A stretch of DNA of 64,000 bases from the NCBI GenBank assembly GCA_022510905.1, contig JAFLSN010000009.1, positions 1 through 64,000 of the forward strand, given 5' to 3'. Origin of the DNA: Treponema sp. GTDB lineage: Bacteria > Spirochaetota > Spirochaetia > Treponematales > Treponemataceae. This document shows, one piece after another, positions 54,350 to 63,416 of the stretch (its first letter is position 1; every line of letters begins with the position of its first letter). The position numbers and the translations under genes were made by a program. The notes beneath the pieces were generated by a model. It had not been told where the DNA came from. It saw only the letters and a list, made by a program, of their open reading frames with translations, and did not search any database.

Positions 54350-55490
54350 ATGCTTGAAGATTTACGTGAACCAATTTCCGAGTTGAAGGAAAACATCTTG
54401 GATGTCTGGGGGCGTCTTTGACTCCGATGCCATCACAAAAAAAATAGCTGAAAAAGAAGCTCTCACCACTGCGCCAGGCTTTTGGGACGACAACGAAAAA
54501 GCCACTAAGGTGATGAACGACATAAAGCTTTTGAAAGGCCGCATTGAGCCGTGGAAAGACCTTCAGAGGCAGGTCGCCGACATGGAAACACTCTATGAGC
54601 TTGGCATCGAAGAAAACGATCAGAGTGTTGAAAAAGAACTTGGCGACCTGTACGAAAAGGCAAAAGCTGAATACGACCACCAGAGCATTCTTAACCTGCT
54701 GAGTGACGAAGTTGACAAAAACGACTGCTTTCTCTCTGTGCACGCAGGTGCCGGTGGAACCGAGGCATGCGACTGGACTTTTATGCTGAGCCGCATGTAC
54801 CAGCGGTGGGCTGAACGGCACGGCTATAAGATGGAAGTGCTTTCAGAAGAAGAAGCTGAGGGCGGCTTAAAGTCAATCAACATGCGCATTTCAGGCGACT
54901 ACGTTTACGGCTACACCAAAGGCGAGGCCGGCGTACACCGCCTTGTCAGAATCAGCCCGTTTGATTCGAACGCAAGGCGGCACACCAGTTTTGCGAGCGT
55001 GTACGTGTTTCCTGTGCTTGACGACAGCATAGAAGTTAAGATTGACCCGAAAGATTTGCGCGTGGACACGTTTAGGGCAGGCGGAAAAGGTGGCCAGCAT
55101 GTGAACAAAACGGATTCCGCCGTGCGTTTTACCCATCTTCCTACAGGCATCGTTGTGCAATGCGAAAGCGAACGTAGCCAGCTGATGAACCGCGCCACTG
55201 CCATGAGCATTTTGCGAAGCCGTCTGTATGAATATTACAAAGAGCAGAAAGAAAAAGAGAACATGAAATTTGCCGCCGAAAAAAAAGCCATTTCGTTCGG
55301 CAGCCAAATCAGGAGCTATGTGTTCCAGCCGTACACAATGGTAAAAGATTTGCGCACCCGGTATTCCGTGGGGAACATTCAGGCTGTCATGGACGGAGAC
55401 ATAGACGGTTTTCTGGACGAATATCTTTCTGCAAAATGGAAAGGGCTCCCGATGGATTCCTCCGATGTTGACGGAGAGGAGGAACTGTAA
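54350..55490 (+). CDS. prfB: peptide chain release factor 2, with programmed +1 frameshift
   Basis: Recognises UAA/UGA stop codons and releases the peptide. ATG 54350 (GAGG upstream) opens a 23-codon frame ending in CTT TGA (TGA 54419-54421); a +1 shift at CTT continues as GAC (54420) to 55490, giving ~379 residues. Codon-recognition tripeptide SPF (RISPFDSNARR) and the catalytic GGQ (GGKGGQHVNKTDSAVR) confirm RF2. The stop overlaps the next start as TAATG. Confidence 0.93.
54408..54422 (+). promoter_or_regulatory. prfB autoregulatory frameshift site
   Basis: GGGGG (54408-54412) a few bases before CTTTGAC (54416-54422): internal Shine-Dalgarno-like stretch, slippery CTT and in-frame UGA, as in the classic RF2 feedback site. 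Confidence 0.92.
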
Positions 55491-57343
55491 TGCGGTTCAG
55501 GCTGGCACTGTGCGTCTTGTGTCTCAGTCTTTCGTTTCCGATGTGGGCAGTCGACTGGACGCTTGCGGCTTCTCCGTTTACGTTCACGCAGTCAGGTGTC
55601 CGTTCGAGCACGGAAGACGGACTGGCGACTTTGCTTCCCCAGCTGGTGCTTGAACACGTTGCCTCCGGTGCAACAAGGATTACAACGCTGGAAGAGCTGA
55701 CAGACCGTTCCCTTGATGCACTGCGCACTGACCGCCTTTCTCTTTTTTTGCAGCTTTCCAAGGAAGTGCAGACCCGTGACAGTCTGGTGCTGTCTGAAAG
55801 CAATCCCAAAAAACTGAAACGGGCAATTTCCGATGCCGAAAAAAACATAGCGGCGATTCAAAAAAAAATAGACCAGAATCTTTCTGAAGTCCAAAAGCTA
55901 AAAGACAGGCTCGTTTTGGATGTGCAGGCAGTTCCGGAAAAACGAGTTTTTTTTCAGGACTTAAAAAGATTTTTTTCAAAAAAGGAAGAAGGGCTTTCAC
56001 CTACCATCGAGCAGATTGTGCTGTACCAGCAGGATTCTTCCACTCTGTTTGTGCCTGACAAAACCGCACTTGCAGCCTCTCCACTTGGACGTGATTATGA
56101 GCGGGCGGTGCTTGCCGAAAAAATAAACTGTGTGCTTACAGGTTCAATCACCATTTATGGCGCGTACATGGCTGTTTCTGCGCAGCTGCACATATATCCG
56201 GGGGGCACGCTTGCCGGTGGCGTTACAGAAGTGGGCGCCCTTGACAATCCCATGCAGATTGCAGAAAACATCGCGCACGCCCTGATACCTGCCGTGGCAA
56301 ACAGCAAAAAGATAGATCTTTTTTTTGACATTACGCCGGAAATTGTCTGGGAACGGGCTCAAGTGATTGTTGACGGTGTGGTGTATGGACACCACATCAA
56401 GCGGGCGCAGGTGCCGGCAGGAATACACACTGTTGAAATCACCTGCGAAGGCTACAATACGCAGTCAATCACCTGGAACTTTTCAGACATTCCTGCGTTT
56501 TTGATTCATGTGCCGCTAAAAGAACGCACAGACTCAACTCTCACAGTCAATCTCAAAAAACCGTTCGTAGGTTCGTTGTATGCAAACGGTGCCTATGTCG
56601 GGTCGCTAGGTGCAGGCTCGGTGGGAGCTGATGTCACCGTCAATGGAAAACCTGTGATCGGTCGTTTTATTTCAGAGCAGATGGGAACACGCATCGTAAG
56701 GAAGAAAGTGACCGATGAAAATGGAAACACGAAGTACGAAGAGGAAGAAGAGGATTCTGGCTACCTTGGTTCATTTTTTTACATTCCTGAGTCGGTGCAA
56801 AAACAGGACGCTTCCCTTGTGATAAAAGCGGCCCCTGTTGACAATGCAAAAATCATAGACCGTCGCCGTGTCTGGATGTATCGAGGATATACCGCACTGA
56901 TATGTTCACTGCCGTTTTCGTTTTACTCGCTGGGTGTCTACAGCAATGAAGTGAATCGATATAACAACGGCTACACTTCATCGCTGGACAGGGTGAACAC
57001 ATGGAACACCATCAAATGGGTGGCGGTTGGCATAAGCGGGGCGGCGGGTGTTTTTTTTGCTGTTGAGCTGGTGCGCTATCTCCGTGCTGCGGATGGAGTG
57101 CTTCCTAAGAATGCAAGGGCCGCAAGAAAAGGTGAAGTTGAAAAATCGCTAAAAGCATCGCAGTCGCTCGCCGTGCCCGACGTGGAATCCTCAGAATCCG
57201 GGCATAGCATTTCAGGCGAAGCTGACGGTTCGTCTTTAAGTGACATGATAAATGCCGGCACAGACTCTGCCGGTCTGGATGATGGCGCATACGGCAGGCA
57301 GGAACAAGCTGTCGATGGCGCTGAATACGCAGGAGGAACATGA
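55490..57343 (+). CDS. exported PEGA-like membrane protein, unknown function
   Basis: 617 residues. Signal peptide (~1-20), N-terminal region with a coiled coil (~105-145), an alpha/beta part (~195-275: AVLAEKINCVLTGSITIYGA, a GNA1162/CsgG-like look), PEGA-type beta repeats (~285-345: VIVDGVVYGHHIKRAQVPAG), and two C-terminal membrane helices (~465-482 and ~505-525), then an acidic tail. PEGA domains are surface/envelope beta-sandwiches. Start overlaps prfB stop (TAATG) and its stop overlaps ftsY, so it is embedded in the operon. Function unknown; envelope role inferred. Confidence 0.75.
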   Translation: MRFRLALCVLCLSLSFPMWAVDWTLAASPFTFTQSGVRSSTEDGLATLLPQLVLEHVASGATRITTLEELTDRSLDALRTDRLSLFLQLSKEVQTRDSLVLSESNPKKLKRAISDAEKNIAAIQKKIDQNLSEVQKLKDRLVLDVQAVPEKRVFFQDLKRFFSKKEEGLSPTIEQIVLYQQDSSTLFVPDKTALAASPLGRDYERAVLAEKINCVLTGSITIYGAYMAVSAQLHIYPGGTLAGGVTEVGALDNPMQIAENIAHALIPAVANSKKIDLFFDITPEIVWERAQVIVDGVVYGHHIKRAQVPAGIHTVEITCEGYNTQSITWNFSDIPAFLIHVPLKERTDSTLTVNLKKPFVGSLYANGAYVGSLGAGSVGADVTVNGKPVIGRFISEQMGTRIVRKKVTDENGNTKYEEEEEDSGYLGSFFYIPESVQKQDASLVIKAAPVDNAKIIDRRRVWMYRGYTALICSLPFSFYSLGVYSNEVNRYNNGYTSSLDRVNTWNTIKWVAVGISGAAGVFFAVELVRYLRAADGVLPKNARAARKGEVEKSLKASQSLAVPDVESSESGHSISGEADGSSLSDMINAGTDSAGLDDGAYGRQEQAVDGAEYAGGT

Positions 57344-58206
57344 TGTCATTTGCTGAAAAACTGAAAGCTCTTTTTGGGCGCCACAGTGCTGTATCCGAGG
57401 ATTTTTTTGATGATTTGACTGACACTCTCATAGAAGGCGACATAGGCGCAAAAATGGCTGTGGAACTGGTGGATGCACTCCATGTCCGGTGCCGCAAAGA
57501 AAAAATCACCGAATCCCAGGCAATTACGGCTGCGCTCTCTTCCATGATGCAGGAGTATGTGGAGGTGCTTCCGCTTGAACCTGAAGCTGGCAAGGTGAAC
57601 CTGTATCTTCTGCTTGGCGTAAACGGCGTTGGAAAAACCACAACGGTAGCAAAGCTTGCCCGCTGGTATGGGCAGAGGAAAATCCCTGTTGTCATGGCCG
57701 CAGCAGACACATTCAGGGCCGCCGCCATTGACCAGCTCGATGCCCATGGAACAAGGCTCGGGATGCGTGTGGTAAAGCACCAGATGGGAAGCGACCCTGC
57801 CTCCGTTGTGTTCGATGCAGCCGCCGCATGCGCCGCACAGGGCGGAGGCCTGGTTCTGGCCGACACCGCAGGACGGCTTCACAACAAAGAGCACCTTGTG
57901 AACGAACTCAAAAAAATTGACCGCATCGCTTCGTCAAAAGCTGATGCGGGCTGTTACAAGAAGCTTCTTGTTCTTGACGCAACCACCGGGCAAAATGCGG
58001 TGCGCCAGGCAGAAGTATTTCACGAAGCCGTGGGCGTTGATGCGCTGGTGCTGGCAAAATATGATTCAACCGCAAAAGGCGGCGAAGTGGTAACAATCGG
58101 AAAAGAGCTCCATATTCCGGTGGCGTTTGTATGCACGGGCGAACATTACGAGGACATCTCCATAATGGACCGGGAACGCTACATGGCGGATTTTTTTGGA
58201 CACTGA
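57343..58206 (+). CDS. ftsY: signal recognition particle receptor FtsY
   Basis: GTPase docking SRP-ribosome complexes to SecYEG. 287 residues: short N domain, then G domain with GVNGVGKTT (~93), AADTFRAAAIDQLD, DTAGR and KYDSTAKGG. Lacks the long acidic A domain, as in many spirochaetes and Gram-positives. ATG 57343 is preferred (GGAGG six bases upstream), overlapping the PEGA-like gene stop as TGATG. Cotranscribed with prfB upstream and the Lol genes downstream. Confidence 0.95.
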   Translation: MSFAEKLKALFGRHSAVSEDFFDDLTDTLIEGDIGAKMAVELVDALHVRCRKEKITESQAITAALSSMMQEYVEVLPLEPEAGKVNLYLLLGVNGVGKTTTVAKLARWYGQRKIPVVMAAADTFRAAAIDQLDAHGTRLGMRVVKHQMGSDPASVVFDAAAACAAQGGGLVLADTAGRLHNKEHLVNELKKIDRIASSKADAGCYKKLLVLDATTGQNAVRQAEVFHEAVGVDALVLAKYDSTAKGGEVVTIGKELHIPVAFVCTGEHYEDISIMDRERYMADFFGH

Positions 58207-58209
58207 TTC

Positions 58210-59334
58210 ATGGAACTGTCTGCTGCGGTGCTTTATTTGTATCTGCTCTTTCCGCTTATGTTTCCCATGCAGGAGGAGCTTGCGATTGCGTTGGGGCGGG
58301 AAAGTCCGCGTACAACGGCATCCGAGCAGACGCTTGCGGCCCTTCATGTTTTTTTGGGACGTGAGCAGGAAGACGGAGAGGCACCGTTTTTGTTGGATGA
58401 CCTGTGGCTCGATGAAGGCATTCCGCTTCCAGACGGACTTGAAAATCCCAAGTTTGGTCCGCAGAGCGAAGGCTCCTCGCTTGCCACAGGGGAAGTCGTT
58501 GGCGGCGTGTCTGTGGCAGAAAAACAGTTTTTGAATGCACAGGAACGGCTCAGGCTGTTCAGCTATGGAGAGGAGGAATTTGAAGTTTTAAAAACTTTCT
58601 CCGGGCGTGAGATGCTAGTTTCTGTGAATGCAGACACCGTGGTGCGCACGGTGTACGATGAGCGCTACCGGGTAAAGGAGCGTCTTGAATTTTCCGATGG
58701 AGCGTCTGAGCTGACAAAGCGTGTGTCCTACCGGTATGATGAAGAGTCCTCTCATCATGCCCCAATTTCCATGACAGAAGAATTTATTTCTGAGAAAAAA
58801 GAACGCGAAACCGTGTTTACACATGACGGAAAGCCGCTTTTTGTGTACGACTATGTTCTGGTTTCCAAGGAGCCTGAGTCACAGCAAAAAACGGATGCCG
58901 CTGATTCCTCCGGCGCTGGAGACGATTCACCGGAAAATGTGAGCGATGAAACGCCTGAAAAATCTGTGGAGCTTGTGAAAGTGCTTTCAAAAAAAACAGC
59001 TCGCGTGTATGATGACTCTGGCCGGCTGGTTAGCGAAGAAGAAAGCGCCTACACGGAGCGCGAAGATCGCATTCATCCTGGCAGAAAAAAAATGATTGTT
59101 ACTGTCAGAAAAAATGTTTTTATTTACACCAACGGCCTGCATTCACCTGATTTTGAGTTTTATGAAAACGGTGTGCTCAGGATGCGTACCAAATATTCGG
59201 GTGATGAGCAGTATACTGAGTCAATGTACTTTGATGGAGGTTTTTCGGTGGAAGTGCAGTATCGCCATGGCCGTAAAGTCCTGGAACGCATTCTGCTGAA
59301 TGGCACAGAAACGGAGGTGCGGAATTTTGATTGA
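58210..59334 (+). CDS. protein of unknown function between ftsY and lolC
   Basis: 374 residues. One hydrophobic N-terminal segment (AAVLYLYLLFPLMFPM), so anchored or exported. The rest is beta-rich with repeated Tyr/Arg/Glu strands resembling YD/RHS-type or toxin_15-like hairpins (VRTVYDERYRVKERLEF, RVYDDSGRLVSEEESAYTE, LRMRTKYSGDEQYTESMYF). No family recognised. Begins three bases after ftsY and ends overlapping lolC by eight, so it is in the same operon and a candidate lipoprotein-transport accessory factor. Confidence 0.75.
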   Translation: MELSAAVLYLYLLFPLMFPMQEELAIALGRESPRTTASEQTLAALHVFLGREQEDGEAPFLLDDLWLDEGIPLPDGLENPKFGPQSEGSSLATGEVVGGVSVAEKQFLNAQERLRLFSYGEEEFEVLKTFSGREMLVSVNADTVVRTVYDERYRVKERLEFSDGASELTKRVSYRYDEESSHHAPISMTEEFISEKKERETVFTHDGKPLFVYDYVLVSKEPESQQKTDAADSSGAGDDSPENVSDETPEKSVELVKVLSKKTARVYDDSGRLVSEEESAYTEREDRIHPGRKKMIVTVRKNVFIYTNGLHSPDFEFYENGVLRMRTKYSGDEQYTESMYFDGGFSVEVQYRHGRKVLERILLNGTETEVRNFD

Positions 59335-60616
59335 CAGACATGCTCTGCGATGGATTTATTTTGTTTCGCGCCGGTTCGGCCGATGTGACCGCAATGGGCG
59401 TTCTGCGATCACATCGCTTCTTGCGTCTCTGGGCGTGTGCTTTGGAGTGATGGCGCTGGTGGTGGTGCTGAGTGTGATGAACGGTTTTCAGCTTGGTTTT
59501 ATCGATGCTGTTATGGAAATCAGCTCTTACCATGTGCGCGTTGAAAATGTGCAGGATGAAGCTGCCTTTTTGCGCTGGTGTTCGGAACAGAAGCTTGTGG
59601 TGAGTGTAACGCCATTTTACGAAGCCCAGGGGCTCATGGTGGGAAACGGCTCCCGCCAGTGTGCGGCGCTTGTCCGTGCCCTGCCCGCCAACGTGTGTGA
59701 AACAGACGCGGGTTTTGCGCGGGAAGTTTCGTTGATTGCCGGAAAGTTCGACTTGTCAAAGCCTAATTCCATTGTGATTGGAATCGACCTCGCCAGGCAG
59801 CTTGGCATGCAGTGCGGACGTTCGCTAAATATTTTGGCGCTCAGCGGTTCAAGCGATGTGGCGCTGCTTTCTCAGGACCGGCAGTTTACGGTGCGGGGCA
59901 TTTTTTATTCAGGCTATTCCGACATAAACATGGCGTATTCATTCATCAGCCTTGCGGATGGCGAAGCTTCGTTTGGGGCTTCAGCGCAAAAACATTACGG
60001 CATAAAGCTTTCTGAAAGCTCTTATGATGCCGTGTTTGTGTCCAAATTGAAGGCTGCCTTTCCCGAAGCTGCGGCTGAAAGCTGGAAAAGCTACAACCGC
60101 ACATTTTTTGGCGCGCTCCGTTTTGAAAAAAACATGTTGATAGTGCTGGTGTTTTTGATTTTTGTTATTGCGGTGGTGAACATCTACAACGGCATGCGGC
60201 GCATGGTGTACGAGCGGCGTGAGGAAATCGCGGTGATTTCGGCACTTGGCGGCAGGGCCCGCGACGTGCAGACGGTGTTTGTCATGCGAGGATTTCTCAT
60301 GGGACTTGCAGGCGCGGTGCCGGGGTTGCTGCTGGGGCTTTTTTTGTGCGTGAACATATACAATGTATTCATGCTGCTTTCAAAACTTGAATATGCAGTC
60401 CAATATGCATTCGCCATGCTGGTGTCGCCCGGGCAGGCGGCTGCGGTTTCGGAAAATCCCATGTTCAGTATCTATGCCTCAATTCCGACTCGTATGCTTC
60501 CTGGAGAAATCGCCATGATTTTTTGCTTCGGTGTTTTTTCATCTGTTGGCGCTGCTATGCTCGCAAGTCGGCAGGTGCTGCGATTGACAGTGGTGGAGGT
60601 ACTGCGCGATGAATGA
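59327..60616 (+). CDS. lolC: lipoprotein-releasing ABC permease, LolC/LolE family
   Basis: 429 residues. Four-helix MacB/FtsX topology: TM1 (ITSLLASLGVCFGVMALVVVLS), large periplasmic domain, TM2-4 near residues ~275-425, with the conserved SVMNGFQ loop typical of LolC/E. TTG at 59327 is taken as the start (GGAGG nine bases upstream; the protein then begins near the family RR-RF motif), overlapping the upstream stop. An ATG at 59300 is in frame but lies inside the previous gene. Extracts lipoproteins from the inner membrane with LolD and LolE. Confidence 0.88.
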   Translation: MIDRHALRWIYFVSRRFGRCDRNGRSAITSLLASLGVCFGVMALVVVLSVMNGFQLGFIDAVMEISSYHVRVENVQDEAAFLRWCSEQKLVVSVTPFYEAQGLMVGNGSRQCAALVRALPANVCETDAGFAREVSLIAGKFDLSKPNSIVIGIDLARQLGMQCGRSLNILALSGSSDVALLSQDRQFTVRGIFYSGYSDINMAYSFISLADGEASFGASAQKHYGIKLSESSYDAVFVSKLKAAFPEAAAESWKSYNRTFFGALRFEKNMLIVLVFLIFVIAVVNIYNGMRRMVYERREEIAVISALGGRARDVQTVFVMRGFLMGLAGAVPGLLLGLFLCVNIYNVFMLLSKLEYAVQYAFAMLVSPGQAAAVSENPMFSIYASIPTRMLPGEIAMIFCFGVFSSVGAAMLASRQVLRLTVVEVLRDE

Positions 60617-61430
60617 CGATACAAGGCTGAAAAATGCCTCGCAATTCTCTTTTGTTGATTCTGAAAAAACTGGCGGAACAGGAGTCCGTGGAAGAAGCGG
60701 CAGTCCAGCCGGCTCGGGCAATGCCCCTGCATCGTCTGATGCTTGCGGACTTCCTCTTGTGCGTGTGGCAAAGCTGGAAAAAAGCTACCGTACATCCAGC
60801 GAAACGCTCACGATTCTCAAAAACGTTGACATGGAAATTGCCAGAGGAGAGCGCTGTGTGATTGTGGGAAAAAGCGGAAGCGGAAAGTCAACCCTGCTCA
60901 ATATCATAGGTGGGCTTGATGTGCCAACGGCAGGCTCTGTGACAGTTGACGGTTTTGCGGTTAGCGATATGGACGAAGACGGCCTTACCTTGTACAGGCA
61001 GAAGTTTTTGGGACTTGTGTTCCAGTTCCATTATCTTTTAAAAGATTTTACAGCGCTTGAAAATGTGTTTTTGCCGGCGTACATGGCCGGTGTTCCCAAA
61101 AAAGAAGCGCTGGAAAAAGCACGGGAGCTTTTGAATGCCGTTGGACTTTCAGCACGTGAAGGGCATCTTCCCTCTCAGCTTAGCGGCGGTGAGAGGCAGC
61201 GTGTGGCTGTGGCCCGCTGCCTTGTGAACGACCCCGAGCTAATTCTCGCAGATGAACCCACGGGAAATCTTGATCCTGCCAACGCCACGCTTATCGGCGA
61301 CATGCTGTTTTCGCTTTCTGAGCGGTATAACAAAACGCTGCTTCTTGTGACCCATGACCGCAACCTCGCCGCACAGGGTGATGTTCGCTACGTTATTCTC
61401 AACGGGCTTTTGCAGAGGGAGGCAGAATGA
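60609..61430 (+). CDS. lolD: lipoprotein-releasing ABC ATPase LolD
   Basis: 273 residues. ~45-residue Ser/Gly-rich N-terminal extension, then ABC ATPase: Walker [10 protein letters not shown] (~87), Q-loop [16 protein letters not shown] (LolD/MacB type), signature [15 protein letters not shown] (~190), Walker [14 protein letters not shown]-loop VTHD. Start overlaps lolC by eight bases and stop overlaps lolE by four. Confidence 0.93.
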   Translation: MNDDTRLKNASQFSFVDSEKTGGTGVRGRSGSPAGSGNAPASSDACGLPLVRVAKLEKSYRTSSETLTILKNVDMEIARGERCVIVGKSGSGKSTLLNIIGGLDVPTAGSVTVDGFAVSDMDEDGLTLYRQKFLGLVFQFHYLLKDFTALENVFLPAYMAGVPKKEALEKARELLNAVGLSAREGHLPSQLSGGERQRVAVARCLVNDPELILADEPTGNLDPANATLIGDMLFSLSERYNKTLLLVTHDRNLAAQGDVRYVILNGLLQREAE

Positions 61431-62785
61431 CATTCCGTTCCTGTCTTCTTTATGCAGGGCGCCTTGTGTTTTCACGCCCGACTGCGGATCTGGAAGTCAG
61501 CTACGGCAGGCGGAGCCTCGTGGGGGCGCTTGTGTGCATTGGCATCAGTCTTGTGCCGCTGGTTTCGGTGCTCGTCATCGGTGACGGCATGATTGAAGGA
61601 ATCACCGGGCGTATGATTGGCCTTTCAAGCCAGCATCTGTGCGTGTATGCCGACTATGACTCACCTTGCGCAAAAAATCTTGAAACATTTGAATCGCTTG
61701 CAGATCGAATTGCGGCCATCGATGGTGTAACGGGCGTGTTCCCGGAAGTGCGCGGCATGGCGCTTGCGGCCGGAGCTTCTTCGCGTTCTGGCGCAACAGT
61801 CCGCGCCGTGCGTCCAGGTGTTTTTACGCAGAACGAAGCCTTTGCCACACTGTTTTCCGTTGTTGAAGGAAATACAGATTTGTCTGAACCCGACGGTGTG
61901 GTGATCGGAAAAAAAATAGCCGAGCTTCTTGGTGTGCATGCCGGAGGCAGGATCAGGCTCATAACCGTTTCAAAAAACAAGGCAGGGCGCATTCTTCCAA
62001 AGGTAACTGCTTGGACTGTGCGAGGAATCGTGAGCTCGGGCTATCAGGAACTTGACGCGCTGTGGGTGTTCATGCCGCTGGACAGGGGGTTTTCCATGCT
62101 TCCCGAACGCGACTCCCAGTATCTTGTTGGCGTGCAAACAGCGGACGCTTTTTCCCAGTCTTTGTACCGTGTGGCTTCGCGGGTCAAAACCGACCTGTAC
62201 GGCATGGGTGGGGCAAGCCGTGTCGCGGGAACTTCCGTGTATCTGTGGAATGAGCTCAACGTGGCTGAATACGAGAACTTTGCTTCTACAAAAGCCTTGC
62301 TGCTCATCATCATGCTGCTTATCGTTATGGTTGCGAGCGTGAACATTTGCTCTGCGCTGGTAATGCTGGTGATTGAGAGGCGCCGTGAGATTGCAATCCT
62401 CAAAAGCGTGGGCGGCTCTGCGCACGGGGTGGCTGCGGCCTTCCTTCTTGCAGGATTTGCTGCCGGCCTGGGCGGTGTGCTTGTTGGCATTCCGCTCGGT
62501 TTGCTTGCCGCTGTGAACATAAACACCATTGTCCATTTTATGGAAAAAACAGTTAACCTTTTCGCAAAATTTTTGTATCTTTTAAAAAACGGTGACGGCG
62601 AACTGTTTTCGGAGATTCACCTGCTGGATCCTGCATACTATCTTCAGGAAATCCCTGTGTCGGTTCCGCTTGTTGAGCTGTGTGTTATTGCGTTGGGAAC
62701 ACTGCTCCTTTCGCTGGTGATGTCAGCCATTCCTGCTGTCAAAGCCGGGCGGGAAAAACCGCTGGACACTTTGCGCAAAGTGTAA
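61427..62785 (+). CDS. lolE: lipoprotein-releasing ABC permease, LolC/LolE family (second)
   Basis: 452 residues. TM1 (VGALVCIGISLVPLVSVLVI), periplasmic domain, TM2-4 around ~285-450 with ICSALVMLVIERRREIAILK, the FtsX-like cytoplasmic coupling motif. Diverged from the upstream permease, so the two form a heterodimer with LolD. Overlaps lolD by ATGA. Last gene of the series; mcsA has its own promoter starting inside its 3' end. Confidence 0.9.
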   Translation: MTFRSCLLYAGRLVFSRPTADLEVSYGRRSLVGALVCIGISLVPLVSVLVIGDGMIEGITGRMIGLSSQHLCVYADYDSPCAKNLETFESLADRIAAIDGVTGVFPEVRGMALAAGASSRSGATVRAVRPGVFTQNEAFATLFSVVEGNTDLSEPDGVVIGKKIAELLGVHAGGRIRLITVSKNKAGRILPKVTAWTVRGIVSSGYQELDALWVFMPLDRGFSMLPERDSQYLVGVQTADAFSQSLYRVASRVKTDLYGMGGASRVAGTSVYLWNELNVAEYENFASTKALLLIIMLLIVMVASVNICSALVMLVIERRREIAILKSVGGSAHGVAAAFLLAGFAAGLGGVLVGIPLGLLAAVNINTIVHFMEKTVNLFAKFLYLLKNGDGELFSEIHLLDPAYYLQEIPVSVPLVELCVIALGTLLLSLVMSAIPAVKAGREKPLDTLRKV

Positions 62786-62799
62786 AAATGCGTTATACT
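62771..62799 (+). promoter_or_regulatory. mcsA-mcsB promoter
   Basis: TTGCGC (62771-62776), 17-bp spacer, TATACT (62794-62799). Leader ~60 nt. No CtsR box recognised. Confidence 0.6.
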
Positions 62800-62867
62800 G
62801 AAAGGGTTCGATTTATGGCGGGCAAATCTTTAGGCCTGCATGACGTTATTTGTAGAGGGGACACAAG

Positions 62868-63416
62868 ATGCTTTGTGATTTTTGCCATGAACGGGATGCA
62901 GTTATTTTTTTAGAACAAGTAAACGGAAATGGAAAAAAACGCAAAATCAATATGTGCATGGAATGTGCCATACAGCGGGGCATCAGTCCAGATCCTCGGA
63001 GCATAGAGGCTTCCATCGGCCATCTGTTCAACGAGATTACCTCAATTACTGCCCGGCTTGAAAAAGAAAACAACCGGCTGTGTCCTGTGTGCGGCACGTC
63101 GCTTGGCAGCATCAGAAAAAAGGGTGAAGCCGGTTGTCCCGAATGTTATGCGGTCTTCAAGGATGCCGTCAGAAAATATCTTTCTGTGCGGGGCATTTCA
63201 GGTTCATACACTGGCTCCATGCCGATGCGTCTTGCATCGTTTCGCTCGGTGCTTACAGACCGTATGGCGCTGCAAAACAAGCTGAACGAAGCGGTTGAGC
63301 ACGAAGATTACGAAAAAGCTGCAATGTACCGCGACTATCTTAGGGCGCTTGAAAAAAGCGCTGTGGCAGGAACGCAGCCAGACATGGACTCCGCGTCCAA
63401 CGGGCAGGAGGGGTAA
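62868..63416 (+). CDS. mcsA: McsA, zinc/UVR-motif activator of the arginine kinase McsB
   Basis: 182 residues. Four CxxC knuckles (CDFC, CMEC, CPVC, CPEC) for two zinc sites, and a C-terminal UVR motif (LQNKLNEAVEHEDYEKAAMYRD). In Firmicutes McsA binds and stimulates McsB, marking proteins for ClpCP. GAGGGG precedes the ATG. Stop overlaps mcsB as TAATG. Confidence 0.9.
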   Translation: MLCDFCHERDAVIFLEQVNGNGKKRKINMCMECAIQRGISPDPRSIEASIGHLFNEITSITARLEKENNRLCPVCGTSLGSIRKKGEAGCPECYAVFKDAVRKYLSVRGISGSYTGSMPMRLASFRSVLTDRMALQNKLNEAVEHEDYEKAAMYRDYLRALEKSAVAGTQPDMDSASNGQEG

